Part shown: positions 1 through 7,069 of the stretch, piece after piece
Layout of the letters: every line of letters starts with the position of its first letter
Numbering within the stretch: position 1 is the stretch's first letter
Assembly (NCBI GenBank): GCA_039812085.1
Contig: JBDHZU010000075.1
Location: 1 to 9,355 of the forward strand
DNA length: 9,355 nucleotides
Source: JBDHZU01 sp039812085
GTDB taxonomy: Bacteria > Actinomycetota > Actinomycetes > S36-B12 > UBA10799
Direction: 5' to 3'
Program-made: the position numbers and the translations under genes
The notes under the pieces: model-generated
The model's database searches: none
Told to the model about the DNA's origin: nothing
Seen by the model: only the letters and a program-made list of their open reading frames with translations

Positions 1-570
1 TTCAGTTCGCGCCAAAGCCAAGGACGATTCCAAGACCGCATCAGCAAGATCAGCCAGTTCCCCGGTGACTTGCTCGTAAGGCGCTGCACCCACTAAATCT
101 CGGGCAGCCGTCTGGGCAAGTCTGCTGCGATAAATCACCCGCAAGGCAATGGATCCTTGCGACCAATCCCCCGCGCCAAGCACTGCTTGGGTGAACTCGG
201 CAATGAGTTGATCGCGAGTGGGGGGTTGATCACAGTCGGCGGCTAACGCTTTCCATTGATCGCTGTGTCGTCGGAAGTGACTGCCGAGTGCTTCGCTGGC
301 TCCGAGTACCGCAATAAATCGCTGCCTGAATACCTCGTCTGTGCCGAAGATTCGAGCGAACTGGTCGTCCGTCTGGTTGTGCGCGATCTCCTGCACACTC
401 AGCAACGCGAGGTCAGGGTCGGCGGCGCGGGTAAACGTAGAAAAGACTTCCCCGTCGGCTGGACCGAGGAAGCTCAACGCCGGATCTGCGAGCAGAGTGG
501 CCGCTTGCTCTGGGTCAGAGAACCCAGCCCGGATGATTGGCCCAAGGCTGCTGACCGGGCGGGTTGTCAC
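1..570 (-). CDS. glnE: Glutamine synthetase adenylyltransferase / adenylyl-removing enzyme, N-terminal 190 residues (3' end outside window)
   Basis: This frame stays open from a GTG at 570 to the left edge, giving the first 190 residues. GlnE reversibly adenylylates glutamine synthetase in the cytoplasm, shutting it down when nitrogen is plentiful. The family is recognised from segments such as IALRVIYRSRLAQTAARDL and ELADLADAVLESSLALAR near the visible end, which resemble the N-terminal (deadenylylase-side) half of actinobacterial GlnE. Full-length members are about 950-1000 residues, so most of the protein, including both nucleotidyltransferase active sites, is not visible. The GTG start overlaps the glnA stop as GTGA, a 4-bp overlap that implies translational coupling and one transcript. 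No separate promoter was seen. The gene order glnA then glnE is common in actinobacteria and supports the call. Confidence 0.88.
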   Translation of the reverse strand, partial: MTTRPVSSLGPIIRAGFSDPEQAATLLADPALSFLGPADGEVFSTFTRAADPDLALLSVQEIAHNQTDDQFARIFGTDEVFRQRFIAVLGASEALGSHFRRHSDQWKALAADCDQPPTRDQLIAEFTQAVLGAGDWSQGSIALRVIYRSRLAQTAARDLVGAAPYEQVTGELADLADAVLESSLALARTE

Positions 571-1904
571 AGGACTGGTAGGTACTTCGCGCGCTCGAAC
601 TCCGTCACTTGACGGGCGTACTCCTCCCACTCAGCACGCTTGTTGCGCAAGAAGAAGTCGAAGACGTGCTCACCCAAGGTCTCAGCCACGAGCTCGCTGC
701 GTTCCATGATCTGGATCGCTCGGTTCAAGCTGGTCGGAAGCGGTTCCAAGCCCAGTGCCCGACGTTCGGCCGGAGTCAGACTCCACACATCGTCTTCGGT
801 CTCCGGAGGAAGCTCAAGACCATCTTCGATTCCCTTGAGACCAGCCGCCAGCAGTAGCGCATAAGCCAGGTAGGGGTTACAGGCACTGTCCAGGGCGCGG
901 TATTCGATTCGGGCCGAGTTGCCCTTATGCGGCTTGTACATCGGCACCCGCACTAACGCGGATCGGTTGTTCAGTCCCCAGCAGACAAAGCTCGGGGCCT
1001 CATCCCCACCCACCAAACGCTTGTAGGAATTGACCCACTGGTTCGTGACGGCGGTGATTTCCGGAGCATGTCGCAGTAGACCTGCCATGAATGAACGAGC
1101 AGTCTTCGACATCTGCATCGGCGCGCCCGCTTCGAAGAAAGCGTTGCTCTCGCCCTCGAACAGGCTCATGTGGGTGTGCATGCCGGAACCGGCCGCGTCT
1201 TGGAACGGCTTGGGCATGAAGCTGGCATGCAGGCCTTGTTCCAGTGCGACCTCTTTAACCACAAGTCGGAAAGTCATCAAGTTGTCGGCGGTGGACAACG
1301 CATCGGCGTAGCGCAGGTCGATCTCTTGTTGACCTGGTGCTGCTTCGTGATGACTGAACTCCACCGAGATCCCCATCGCTTCCAGCATGGTGATCGCGGT
1401 GCGTCGGAAGTCCTGGCCGCCACCTTGTGGTGCGTGGTCGAAGTAGCCGACGTTGTCGACCGGGGTGGGAATCGACCCATCGGACGGAAGGTTCTCCAGC
1501 AAGAAGAACTCAATCTCTGGATGGGTGTAGAAGGTGAATCCCATATCAGCAGCGCGGGCAAGGGAGCGCTTAAGCACCCAACGTGGATCGGCGTAGGAGG
1601 CAGAACCATCCGGCAAGGTGATGTCGCAGAACATGCGAGCAACGCCGAGGGTTTCCCCGCGCCACGGCAGCACCTGGAACGTGCTGGGATCCGGCTTGGC
1701 GATCATGTCCGATTCGCTCACTCGGGCAAAGCCCTGAATGGCTGATCCGTCGAAGCCGATGCCTTCTGCGAAGGCGGACTCCAGCTCTGCTGGAGCAACT
1801 GCCACCGACTTGAGCATGCCCAGCACATCGGTGAACCACAGCCGCACGAAGCGAATGTCCCGCTCTTCAATAGTGCGAAGGACGAACTCAGTCTGCTTGT
1901 CCAT
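567..1904 (-). CDS. glnA: Type I glutamine synthetase, GlnA2-like
   Basis: Makes glutamine from glutamate, ammonia and ATP in the cytoplasm; the family forms dodecamers. At 445 residues it is close to mycobacterial GlnA2 (about 446), which it resembles from end to end. The N-terminal beta-grasp domain holds the segment around residues 48-62 (GIGFDGSAIQGFARV). The catalytic domain carries metal and substrate glutamates in HPEIEFF (E130, E132), SHHEAAPGQQEIDLR (E187, E194), the GMHTH histidine (H243), NQWVNSYKRLV and the NNRSALVRVP segment. Where adenylylated enzymes have NLY in the adenylylation loop, this protein has DDVWSLT, with Trp374 at the Tyr position, so classical adenylylation there looks impossible. 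The ATG start at 1904 has a good GGAGG (1913-1917) 8 nt upstream. It overlaps glnE downstream and diverges from nadE. I saw no convincing promoter; it may lie inside the 5' end of nadE. Confidence 0.95.
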   Translation of the reverse strand: MDKQTEFVLRTIEERDIRFVRLWFTDVLGMLKSVAVAPAELESAFAEGIGFDGSAIQGFARVSESDMIAKPDPSTFQVLPWRGETLGVARMFCDITLPDGSASYADPRWVLKRSLARAADMGFTFYTHPEIEFFLLENLPSDGSIPTPVDNVGYFDHAPQGGGQDFRRTAITMLEAMGISVEFSHHEAAPGQQEIDLRYADALSTADNLMTFRLVVKEVALEQGLHASFMPKPFQDAAGSGMHTHMSLFEGESNAFFEAGAPMQMSKTARSFMAGLLRHAPEITAVTNQWVNSYKRLVGGDEAPSFVCWGLNNRSALVRVPMYKPHKGNSARIEYRALDSACNPYLAYALLLAAGLKGIEDGLELPPETEDDVWSLTPAERRALGLEPLPTSLNRAIQIMERSELVAETLGEHVFDFFLRNKRAEWEEYARQVTEFERAKYLPVL

Positions 1905-1912
1905 CTGCCCAT

Positions 1913-1917
1913 CCTCC
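1913..1917 (-). promoter_or_regulatory. Shine-Dalgarno of glnA
   Basis: GGAGG on the minus strand, 8 nt before the ATG at 1904. It supports that start over the out-of-frame ATG that overlaps the motif. Confidence 0.7.
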
Positions 1918-1930
1918 CACGCTGGGGCCC

Positions 1931-1936
1931 TAATCT
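1931..1936 (+). promoter_or_regulatory. Putative -10 element of nadE (leaderless arrangement)
   Basis: TAATCT fits the actinobacterial TAnnnT -10 pattern and ends 7 nt before the GTG of nadE, so transcription would begin at or within a base or two of the start codon. There is no clear Shine-Dalgarno (only a GGGG 3 nt before GTG). The hexamer lies between two copies of CTGGGGCC (1922-1929 and 1935-1942). No convincing -35 was seen. Confidence 0.45.
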
Positions 1937-1943
1937 GGGGCCT

Positions 1944-3635
1944 GTGTCCGTCCGCCTTGCTCTTGCCCAGGTCAACCCATGTGTGGGTGACCTTGCGGGC
2001 AACAGTGCATTGATCCGCGAGGTTACCGAGCGAGCGGTAGCGGAAGGCGCTCAGATCGTGGCTTTCCCGGAAATGGCACTGACTGGTTACCCCGTCGAAG
2101 ACTTGGCGTTACGCCGTTCATTCCAACGTGCAGCTCAGAAAGCTCTCGAACAACTTGCCGTCGATCTGCAACGGCTCGGTCTCGGTGACGTTTTGGTGAT
2201 CGTGGGCAGTCTGGGCACCGATCACGATGGTCGGGCCACTAACTGTGCGGGCCTACTTCGTGGCGGGGTTGTCGAACAGATCTACGTCAAACACCATCTG
2301 CCGAACTACGGCGTCTTCGACGAACATCGCCTGTTCTCCGCTGGCTCGCAGCCCTGTGTATTCGCCGAAGGTGGAGTTCGATTTTCGCTGGCGATCTGCG
2401 AAGACATCTGGCACTCCGACAGCCCGGCCCAGCAGGCCGCTACGACTGATGCAGATGTATTTCTCATCATCAACGCATCGCCTTTTGAACAGAACAAGTT
2501 CAACGTTCGTCGGCAGTTGTGCGCCGACCGTGCCGCCGAAACCAACTGCATCGTTGCGTACGTCAACCAAGTCGGTGGTCAAGATGAGTTGGTCTTCGAT
2601 GGTGGATCAATGCTGGTCAGTCCAGACGGCGAACTCCTTGCCGGATCGGTTCGCTTTGCCGAAGACATCTTGCTCGTGGATCTTCCCGCCGACACCGATA
2701 CCACCGTCACGTCGGAACGTATTGCCCTGCCCGACCGAGATCATTGGAGTGGGCCGTTCGATGTCGGCATCACGGACACTGAAGGTCCAGGCGAGCTGTA
2801 TGCGGCTCTCGTGCTTGGTCTGCACGATTACGTCACAAAGAACGGCGTGGAATCGGTCGTCGTCGGTATTTCTGGGGGGATTGATTCCGCGCTTGTCGCC
2901 GCGCTCGCTGTCGATGCATTGGGTCCAAACAATGTGCACGGCGTGATGATGCCGTCGCAGTACTCCTCCGAACACTCAGTCGCAGACGCGCAAGGATTAG
3001 CCGAACGGACTGGATTGGCTGCACGAAAGATTCCCATCGCACCAATGTTCGATGCGTACCAAGATGCGCTGAATCTGACTGGCCTGGCGGAGGAAAATCT
3101 GCAGGCCCGTATTCGAGGCGCAATCCTCATGGCGATCTCTAACTCGGAAGGCCACCTCGTATTAGCTCCAGGGAATAAGAGCGAACTGGCCGTCGGCTAC
3201 TCAACGATTTACGGTGATGCAGTCGGCGGGTTCGGCCCGATCAAAGACGTCCCCAAGACGTTGGTCTGGCAGTTGGCCCGTTGGCGTAATCAGTGGGCGC
3301 GGGACAACGGCAAGACCGAACCGATTCCCCCCAATTCGATCGAGAAACCACCGAGCGCCGAACTGCGTCCCGGCCAGTTGGATACCGATTCCCTACCCGA
3401 TTACGCCGAGCTTGATGCCGTACTCACAGGCTACATCGAGAATATGTCCGGTACGGAAGAACTCGTCGCCGCCGGATACGACTCAGCCTTGGCCACACGC
3501 ATCCTGCGCATGACTGATTTCGCTGAATACAAACGTCGTCAGTATCCGCCCGGCACAAAAATCACGAAGGTGGCCTTTGGGCGTGATCGCAGACTGCCGA
3601 TTACCAACCGCTGGCGCGAGCCAGACATCAGCTAG
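1944..3635 (+). CDS. nadE: Glutamine-dependent NAD+ synthetase
   Basis: Catalyses the last step of NAD+ synthesis: deamido-NAD+ plus ATP plus glutamine gives NAD+. It has two fused domains. Residues about 1-265 are a nitrilase-type glutaminase with the Glu-Lys-Cys triad visible as E43 (FPEMALTGYP), K116 (VKHHLPNYGVFDE) and C152 (AICEDIW). Residues about 285-563 are the synthetase, with the ATP pyrophosphatase P-loop SGGIDS at 310-315, NKSELAVGYSTIYGD at 411-425 and EKPPSAELRPGQ at 467-478. At 563 residues it belongs to the shorter class of glutamine-dependent enzymes rather than the ~680-residue mycobacterial class. The GTG start gives the typical opening VRLALAQVNPCVGDLAGN. It diverges from glnA, whose product glutamine is its substrate, and converges on the MFS gene with a 4-bp stop overlap. 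Confidence 0.96.
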   Translation: MSVRLALAQVNPCVGDLAGNSALIREVTERAVAEGAQIVAFPEMALTGYPVEDLALRRSFQRAAQKALEQLAVDLQRLGLGDVLVIVGSLGTDHDGRATNCAGLLRGGVVEQIYVKHHLPNYGVFDEHRLFSAGSQPCVFAEGGVRFSLAICEDIWHSDSPAQQAATTDADVFLIINASPFEQNKFNVRRQLCADRAAETNCIVAYVNQVGGQDELVFDGGSMLVSPDGELLAGSVRFAEDILLVDLPADTDTTVTSERIALPDRDHWSGPFDVGITDTEGPGELYAALVLGLHDYVTKNGVESVVVGISGGIDSALVAALAVDALGPNNVHGVMMPSQYSSEHSVADAQGLAERTGLAARKIPIAPMFDAYQDALNLTGLAEENLQARIRGAILMAISNSEGHLVLAPGNKSELAVGYSTIYGDAVGGFGPIKDVPKTLVWQLARWRNQWARDNGKTEPIPPNSIEKPPSAELRPGQLDTDSLPDYAELDAVLTGYIENMSGTEELVAAGYDSALATRILRMTDFAEYKRRQYPPGTKITKVAFGRDRRLPITNRWREPDIS

Positions 3636-5308
3636 TCAACGACGGGCTGCGCAACTGCATCCGGTGTGCCGTCTTCGGTCTCATGGTGCGTCGATGTCCA
3701 GTGCGCTTCTTCCGGATCTTTCGGCAGCCAGAGCAGCACGAACACCAAACCCACAAGGGCCATCACCGCGCCGGTAATCGCCACCAATGTGAACGAATGC
3801 ATGAACGACGAGACTGCATTGTCTTGCAGAACGGTGGCTTGAGCCGGTGAAATCAGCCCCTGCGACACCGCACGCCCGATGACCTCGTAAGCCGCACCCA
3901 CGGAATCTTCCAGAGCTGCTGCCGCCTGCGGTGGAACCTGAAGTCCATTCAAGTGACCGATCATGGCGTTCTTGAACGCAACTGCGCCGATGCTGGACAA
4001 GATCGCCACCCCGAACGAGCTGCCAACCTGGCGAAGCGTGTTCTGCATCGCAGATCCCGCACCTGCTTTGGCTGGCGGAACCGCGAGCGTCATCCGGGTC
4101 GTCGCTGGGGCCACGACATTTCCCATGCCGAAGCCAAAGATGAAGAAGACCAGCAGTACCAGCCACAGCGGCGTCGCCGGTTTGAACATTGCGATGGCCA
4201 AGAAGGACAAGCCCGTCAGCGTGATTCCCACTGAGACGACGACACGAGCACCGAACCGGTCAACCATCTTTCCGCTACGCGGCGCTGCCAACACTTGACC
4301 AATGGCAAACGGAAGCGTGCACACACCGGCTTTGAGCGGCGAGTATCCCCGCACGACCTGCATGTAGAAGGTGAAGAAAAGGAACGAACCCATCATCGCG
4401 CCAAAAACCAGGGCGAGCATGGCGACCGACACCGTGAATGACCTGATCTTGAAAAGCGAGAGATCCATTGATGGGTGTGGCGACTTGGCTTGCTGGAATA
4501 CGAACAACACCAGAATCGCGACGCCAGCAACGAATGGACCCACCACCGCTGGGGACAGCCACTCCTGCGTATCGCCACCGTGCTCGATTGCGTAGACAAC
4601 CAGAATCAGACCAGTAATCGACAACAGCAAACCGATGATGTCGAGCTTTCCCGGATGCGGGTTCTTGGTCTCGGGAACGATGGCGAAGATTCCGATCAAA
4701 CCCAGGATGATGATGGGCACGTTGACCAGGAACACGCTGCCCCACCAGAACCATTCAAGGAGCAGGCCGCCGAGTACTGGACCAAGCGCAACCGCTCCAC
4801 CCACGGCCGCAGCCCAGATACCGATTGCGCGACCACGTTCTTTGGGCGGGAAGATGACGGTGATGATCGCCAAGGTGACTGGCATCACCGATGCACCGAA
4901 GACACCCATCAGCGCGCGCGCAGCAATCAACTGATCGGGAGTCTTGGAAAAGCCGCAAAGAGCGGATGCAATCGCGAAGCCAATGAACCCGATGACGAGG
5001 ATGCGTTTGCGGCCGTAACGGTCACCCAGCACTCCCCAGGTGAACAACATCGCGGCGAACACCAGGATGTAGGCATTGATCGCCCAGACCAATTCTCCTT
5101 GGGTGGCGTTGAGGTCTTCCTGAATCGTCTTGAGGGCGACGTTCATGATCGTGTTGTCTAGGACGACTACCAGCAGGCCGGTAATAAGAACGCCCAGGAT
5201 GGCCCACCGTCGAGGGTGACCTTCCTGGGCAAGGGCGGCGCGATCGTCAGCGTCGAACTCTGGGCCAACTTCTTCGTCTTGTGGCAGACCGTTAGGCATA
5301 GGGAACAC
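3632..5308 (-). CDS. MFS drug/solute exporter, DHA2 (EmrB/QacA-like) family, 14 membrane helices
   Basis: Inner-membrane proton-coupled exporter of unknown substrate. The 558-residue protein has about 14 hydrophobic segments, the number typical of DHA2. Helix 1 carries LDNTIMNVAL (residues 50-59), the acidic motif of this family. The loop between helices 2 and 3 has motif A as GDRYGRKR (95-102), and helix 5 has antiporter motif C ending GPVLGG (176-181). The N-terminal ~33 residues are acidic and cytoplasmic; the C-terminal ~30 are hydrophilic. The longest start is a GTG at 5308; an in-frame ATG three codons on (5299) is equally possible, as neither has a clear Shine-Dalgarno. Its stop shares CTAG with the nadE stop. 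It stands alone on its strand beside unrelated metabolic genes, and no regulator gene is adjacent. Specificity cannot be told from sequence. Confidence 0.9.
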   Translation of the reverse strand: MFPMPNGLPQDEEVGPEFDADDRAALAQEGHPRRWAILGVLITGLLVVVLDNTIMNVALKTIQEDLNATQGELVWAINAYILVFAAMLFTWGVLGDRYGRKRILVIGFIGFAIASALCGFSKTPDQLIAARALMGVFGASVMPVTLAIITVIFPPKERGRAIGIWAAAVGGAVALGPVLGGLLLEWFWWGSVFLVNVPIIILGLIGIFAIVPETKNPHPGKLDIIGLLLSITGLILVVYAIEHGGDTQEWLSPAVVGPFVAGVAILVLFVFQQAKSPHPSMDLSLFKIRSFTVSVAMLALVFGAMMGSFLFFTFYMQVVRGYSPLKAGVCTLPFAIGQVLAAPRSGKMVDRFGARVVVSVGITLTGLSFLAIAMFKPATPLWLVLLVFFIFGFGMGNVVAPATTRMTLAVPPAKAGAGSAMQNTLRQVGSSFGVAILSSIGAVAFKNAMIGHLNGLQVPPQAAAALEDSVGAAYEVIGRAVSQGLISPAQATVLQDNAVSSFMHSFTLVAITGAVMALVGLVFVLLWLPKDPEEAHWTSTHHETEDGTPDAVAQPVVD

Positions 5309-5344
5309 TGTGACAGGTTTCTGCGTTTAGAAGAAGGTCTGGGG

Positions 5345-5373
5345 TGGGCATCACATCCACTGCAGCGCATAAT
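5345..5373 (+). promoter_or_regulatory. Putative panB promoter
   Basis: TGGGCA (5345-5350), a 17-nt spacer, then CATAAT (5368-5373): four and five matches to the -35 and -10 consensus. It would give a leader of about 75-80 nt. The overlapping CATTAT on the minus strand (5369-5374) could be a weak divergent -10 for the MFS gene. The leader contains a small hairpin (CCGC 5425-5428 with GCGG 5433-5436) just before the panB ribosome binding site, too weak to call a riboswitch. Confidence 0.4.
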
Positions 5374-5457
5374 GGATATCGCTAACTGAACAGCACTTGC
5401 CAATACCGGCGACTTGTCCGGGGACCGCACGAGCGGCCTCGAGATCGGGGAACTGAA

Positions 5458-6330
5458 ATGACGGCACCATCTGGGCCTGTGCCCACCTCTGAAAACCACC
5501 TCTACGGTGGCGCTATTAACGCTGACGCACCTGTTCGTCGCGTGACTGTCAACGACCTCGCTAAAGCGAAGGTCGAACATGACCGCTGGCCCATGATTAC
5601 GGCCTACGACTACCTCTCCGCTCAGGTCTTTGACCAAGCCGGAATCCCGGTCATGCTGGTTGGAGACTCAGCCGCGAACGTCGTTTACGGCTACGACTCA
5701 ACGGTTCCAGTCACTGTCGATGAACTCATTCCTTTGGTTCGTGCCGTGGTTCGTGGATCACAACGCGCAATGGTTGTTGCTGATCTTCCCTTCGGCTCGT
5801 ACCAGGCATCGCCGGAACAGGCACTTGCCACTGCGACTCGATTCCTCAAGGAATCCGGAGCGCATGCAGTGAAGCTGGAGGGCGGCGCTCGAGTGCTACC
5901 GCAGGTCGAAGCTCTGGTCGCAGCCGGGATTCCCGTGATGGGTCACTTGGGGCTCACTCCCCAGTCGGTTCACACCATGGGTGGCTACCGCGTACAAGGA
6001 CGCGGCGAGTCTGGTCAGATCCTCATGCAGGACGCGAAGGCTTTGCAGGCTGCGGGAGCATTTGCCGTGGTCTTGGAACTGGTCCCTGCTGATCTGGCTG
6101 CGCAAGCAACCAAGTCGTTGGCTATCCCGACGGTCGGTATCGGCGCCGGTAACACCACCGATGCTCAAGTGCTCGTCTGGCAAGACATGTTGGGACTAAC
6201 TGGCGGCAAGCCACCGAAGTTCGTCAAGCAGTACGCCAATCTGCGAACTGTGATGGGCGATGCTGTCTCAACGTGGGCCAGCGAAGTCCGCGATGGGTCC
6301 TACCCCGGTCCGGAGCACGAATACCACTGA
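5458..6330 (+). CDS. panB: 3-methyl-2-oxobutanoate (ketopantoate) hydroxymethyltransferase
   Basis: First committed step of pantothenate and hence CoA synthesis: transfers a hydroxymethyl group from 5,10-methylene-THF to 3-methyl-2-oxobutanoate; cytoplasmic, Mg-dependent, a TIM barrel. At 290 residues it has the family length plus a ~30-residue N-terminal tail like that of actinobacterial members. Visible motifs are ITAYDYLSAQ (47-56), VGDSAANVVYG with metal ligand D70, VADLPFGSY with D109, AVKLEGG with K139 and E141, GHLGLTPQS with H163, and the catalytic Glu in VLELVP (E207). GIGAGNTTDAQVLVWQDMLG (228-247) closes the barrel. The ATG start follows GGGGAA (5447-5452) at 5 nt. It faces the 64-residue gene with a single base between the two stop codons. 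panD and panC are not in the window. Confidence 0.96.
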   Translation: MTAPSGPVPTSENHLYGGAINADAPVRRVTVNDLAKAKVEHDRWPMITAYDYLSAQVFDQAGIPVMLVGDSAANVVYGYDSTVPVTVDELIPLVRAVVRGSQRAMVVADLPFGSYQASPEQALATATRFLKESGAHAVKLEGGARVLPQVEALVAAGIPVMGHLGLTPQSVHTMGGYRVQGRGESGQILMQDAKALQAAGAFAVVLELVPADLAAQATKSLAIPTVGIGAGNTTDAQVLVWQDMLGLTGGKPPKFVKQYANLRTVMGDAVSTWASEVRDGSYPGPEHEYH

Positions 6331-6348
6331 GCTATTCGTTGTCTCCGG
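6310..6348. terminator. Two-part hairpin across the panB / 64-aa gene convergent junction
   Basis: Outer stem CCGGAG (6310-6315) with CTCCGG (6343-6348); inner stem ACGAATA (6317-6323) with TATTCGT (6333-6339); 9-nt loop 6324-6332. The two stems are separated by a 1-nt / 3-nt internal loop. The panB stop lies in the loop and the opposing stop straddles loop and stem. Being symmetric, it could terminate both transcripts. Neither side has a T-tract, so it would act as a U-less terminator or mRNA 3'-end stabiliser. Confidence 0.45.
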
Positions 6349-6526
6349 TCCAATCGCGGTCGGCAGAATCCCACTGCTCATTGCGATCGGCGGCTTTCTT
6401 CAGCGCGTCAGCGGCTTCTTCTTCCGTGTCGAAGGGGCCGAGGCGCACATCATTGGGGCAGCCCGGACCATGCTCGACAGCCTGGTGCTTCAAACACCAC
6501 CACCACTTGTCGTCTCGATCGCTCAC
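6332..6526 (-). CDS. Small conserved-looking hypothetical protein, 64 aa, Trp-rich N-terminus
   Basis: No function is recognised. The protein is 64 residues, strongly acidic overall, with a Trp triplet at 8-10 followed by C11, H14 and C23 (CLKHQ...GCPND), then LGPFDTEEEAADALKKAADR (29-48). That part reads like a beta strand followed by an alpha helix and is reminiscent of half a SPOR-like repeat. C11, H14 and C23 could bind a metal, but a fourth ligand is not evident. Similar short proteins occur, from memory, in other actinobacteria; this was not checked. The GTG start is backed by AGGAGG (6531-6536), 4 nt upstream, a stronger site than most here, which is good evidence that the gene is real. 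A TAGGGT hexamer (6557-6562, minus strand) is a possible -10, giving a leader of about 24 nt. No signal peptide or membrane segment. Confidence 0.75.
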   Translation of the reverse strand: MSDRDDKWWWCLKHQAVEHGPGCPNDVRLGPFDTEEEAADALKKAADRNEQWDSADRDWTGDNE

Positions 6527-6530
6527 ACGT

Positions 6531-6562
6531 CCTCCTGAAGCCGATGCGTGGAGTTGACCCTA
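6531..6562 (-). promoter_or_regulatory. Shine-Dalgarno and putative -10 of the 64-aa gene
   Basis: AGGAGG at 6531-6536 lies 4 nt before the GTG at 6526, and TAGGGT at 6557-6562 fits TAnnnT. No good -35 is visible. The ribosome binding site is the firmer part of this call. Confidence 0.45.
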
Positions 6563-6595
6563 GTGGAAGCCGACGCGCGCACGCCGGGCTTGCGT

Positions 6596-6622
6596 TTGAC
6601 CGATCCCCCGGCTGGGTACGCT
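6596..6622 (+). promoter_or_regulatory. Putative promoter of the SHOCT membrane protein gene
   Basis: TTGACC (6596-6601), a short 15-nt spacer, then TACGCT (6617-6622). A start around 6629 would leave a leader of about 45 nt ending in AAGGA (6663-6667), 6 nt before the TTG codon. Both hexamers are good, but the spacing is below optimum. Confidence 0.4.
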
Positions 6623-6673
6623 TTAAGGCGGTGCCAAATTGGACGCCAATAGATCAACACCTAAGGACTTACG

Positions 6674-7057
6674 TTGAACACTCTCGGACAGCTCTTCCTC
6701 ACCACGTTGTGGATTTTCTTGCTCATCTCGTGGCTGATCGTTCTCTTTTACATCCTCGCGGACATTTTCCGTGATCACAAAATGTCGGGATTCCTCAAGG
6801 CAGTGTGGATCTTCTTCCTGATCTTCGTCCCATTCCTTACGGCGCTGATCTACCTCATCGCCCGCGGCAAGGGCATGCAGGAGCGTGCACAGAAGCAGGC
6901 TGAGGAAATCAAGAAAGCACAGGATGACTACATCCGTTCAGTGACCGGTGACGCTGCTAGCCCAGCCGATCAGATTGCACAGGCTCAGAAGTTGCTCGAC
7001 TCTGGCGCGATCAACCAGGACGAGTTCAACAAGCTGAAGGCCAAGGCCCTCGGCTAA
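6674..7057 (+). CDS. Small two-helix membrane protein with coiled coil and C-terminal SHOCT-like domain
   Basis: A 127-residue membrane protein of unknown role. Residues about 6-30 and 42-64 are hydrophobic helices joined by DIFRDHKMSGF; this resembles the PLDc_N module found alone in many actinobacterial membrane proteins. Residues about 66-85 (KGMQERAQKQAEEIKKAQ) look helical or coiled-coil. Residues 97-126 (PADQIAQAQKLLDSGAINQDEFNKLKAKAL) match the SHOCT pattern, a short oligomerisation domain with a leader helix, a GAI/GxIT turn and an EFNxLKAK helix. The start is a TTG with AAGGA 6 nt upstream; no ATG or GTG lies before helix 1 in this frame. It has its own putative promoter and a strong terminator, so it is probably monocistronic. 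SHOCT proteins are common and mostly uncharacterised; scaffolding or a stress-related membrane function is conceivable but unsupported. Confidence 0.85.
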   Translation: MNTLGQLFLTTLWIFLLISWLIVLFYILADIFRDHKMSGFLKAVWIFFLIFVPFLTALIYLIARGKGMQERAQKQAEEIKKAQDDYIRSVTGDAASPADQIAQAQKLLDSGAINQDEFNKLKAKALG

Positions 7058-7069
7058 ATCACAACTCAC

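Noticed and set aside
256..709. Two plus-strand frames (118 and 122 residues) at the left end
   Set aside because: They are antisense to glnE and the glnA 3' end, whose minus-strand translations match known families.
1170..1745. 191-residue plus-strand frame opposite glnA
   Set aside because: It is fully antisense to conserved glutamine synthetase sequence, with no ribosome binding site or domain pattern.
2227..2946. 239-residue plus-strand frame inside nadE
   Set aside because: It overlaps the nadE catalytic domains in another frame and is Ser/Arg/Thr-rich with no recognisable motif.
4475..5161. 228-residue plus-strand reading frame opposite the MFS gene
   Set aside because: It is antisense to a well-supported membrane transporter. 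Its translation is rich in Asp, Gln, Arg and His with no domain pattern, typical of a shadow frame.
5380..5457. Possible riboswitch in the panB leader
   Set aside because: Only 4-bp stems are visible and no known riboswitch core could be matched in about 78 nt; a simple leader is more likely.
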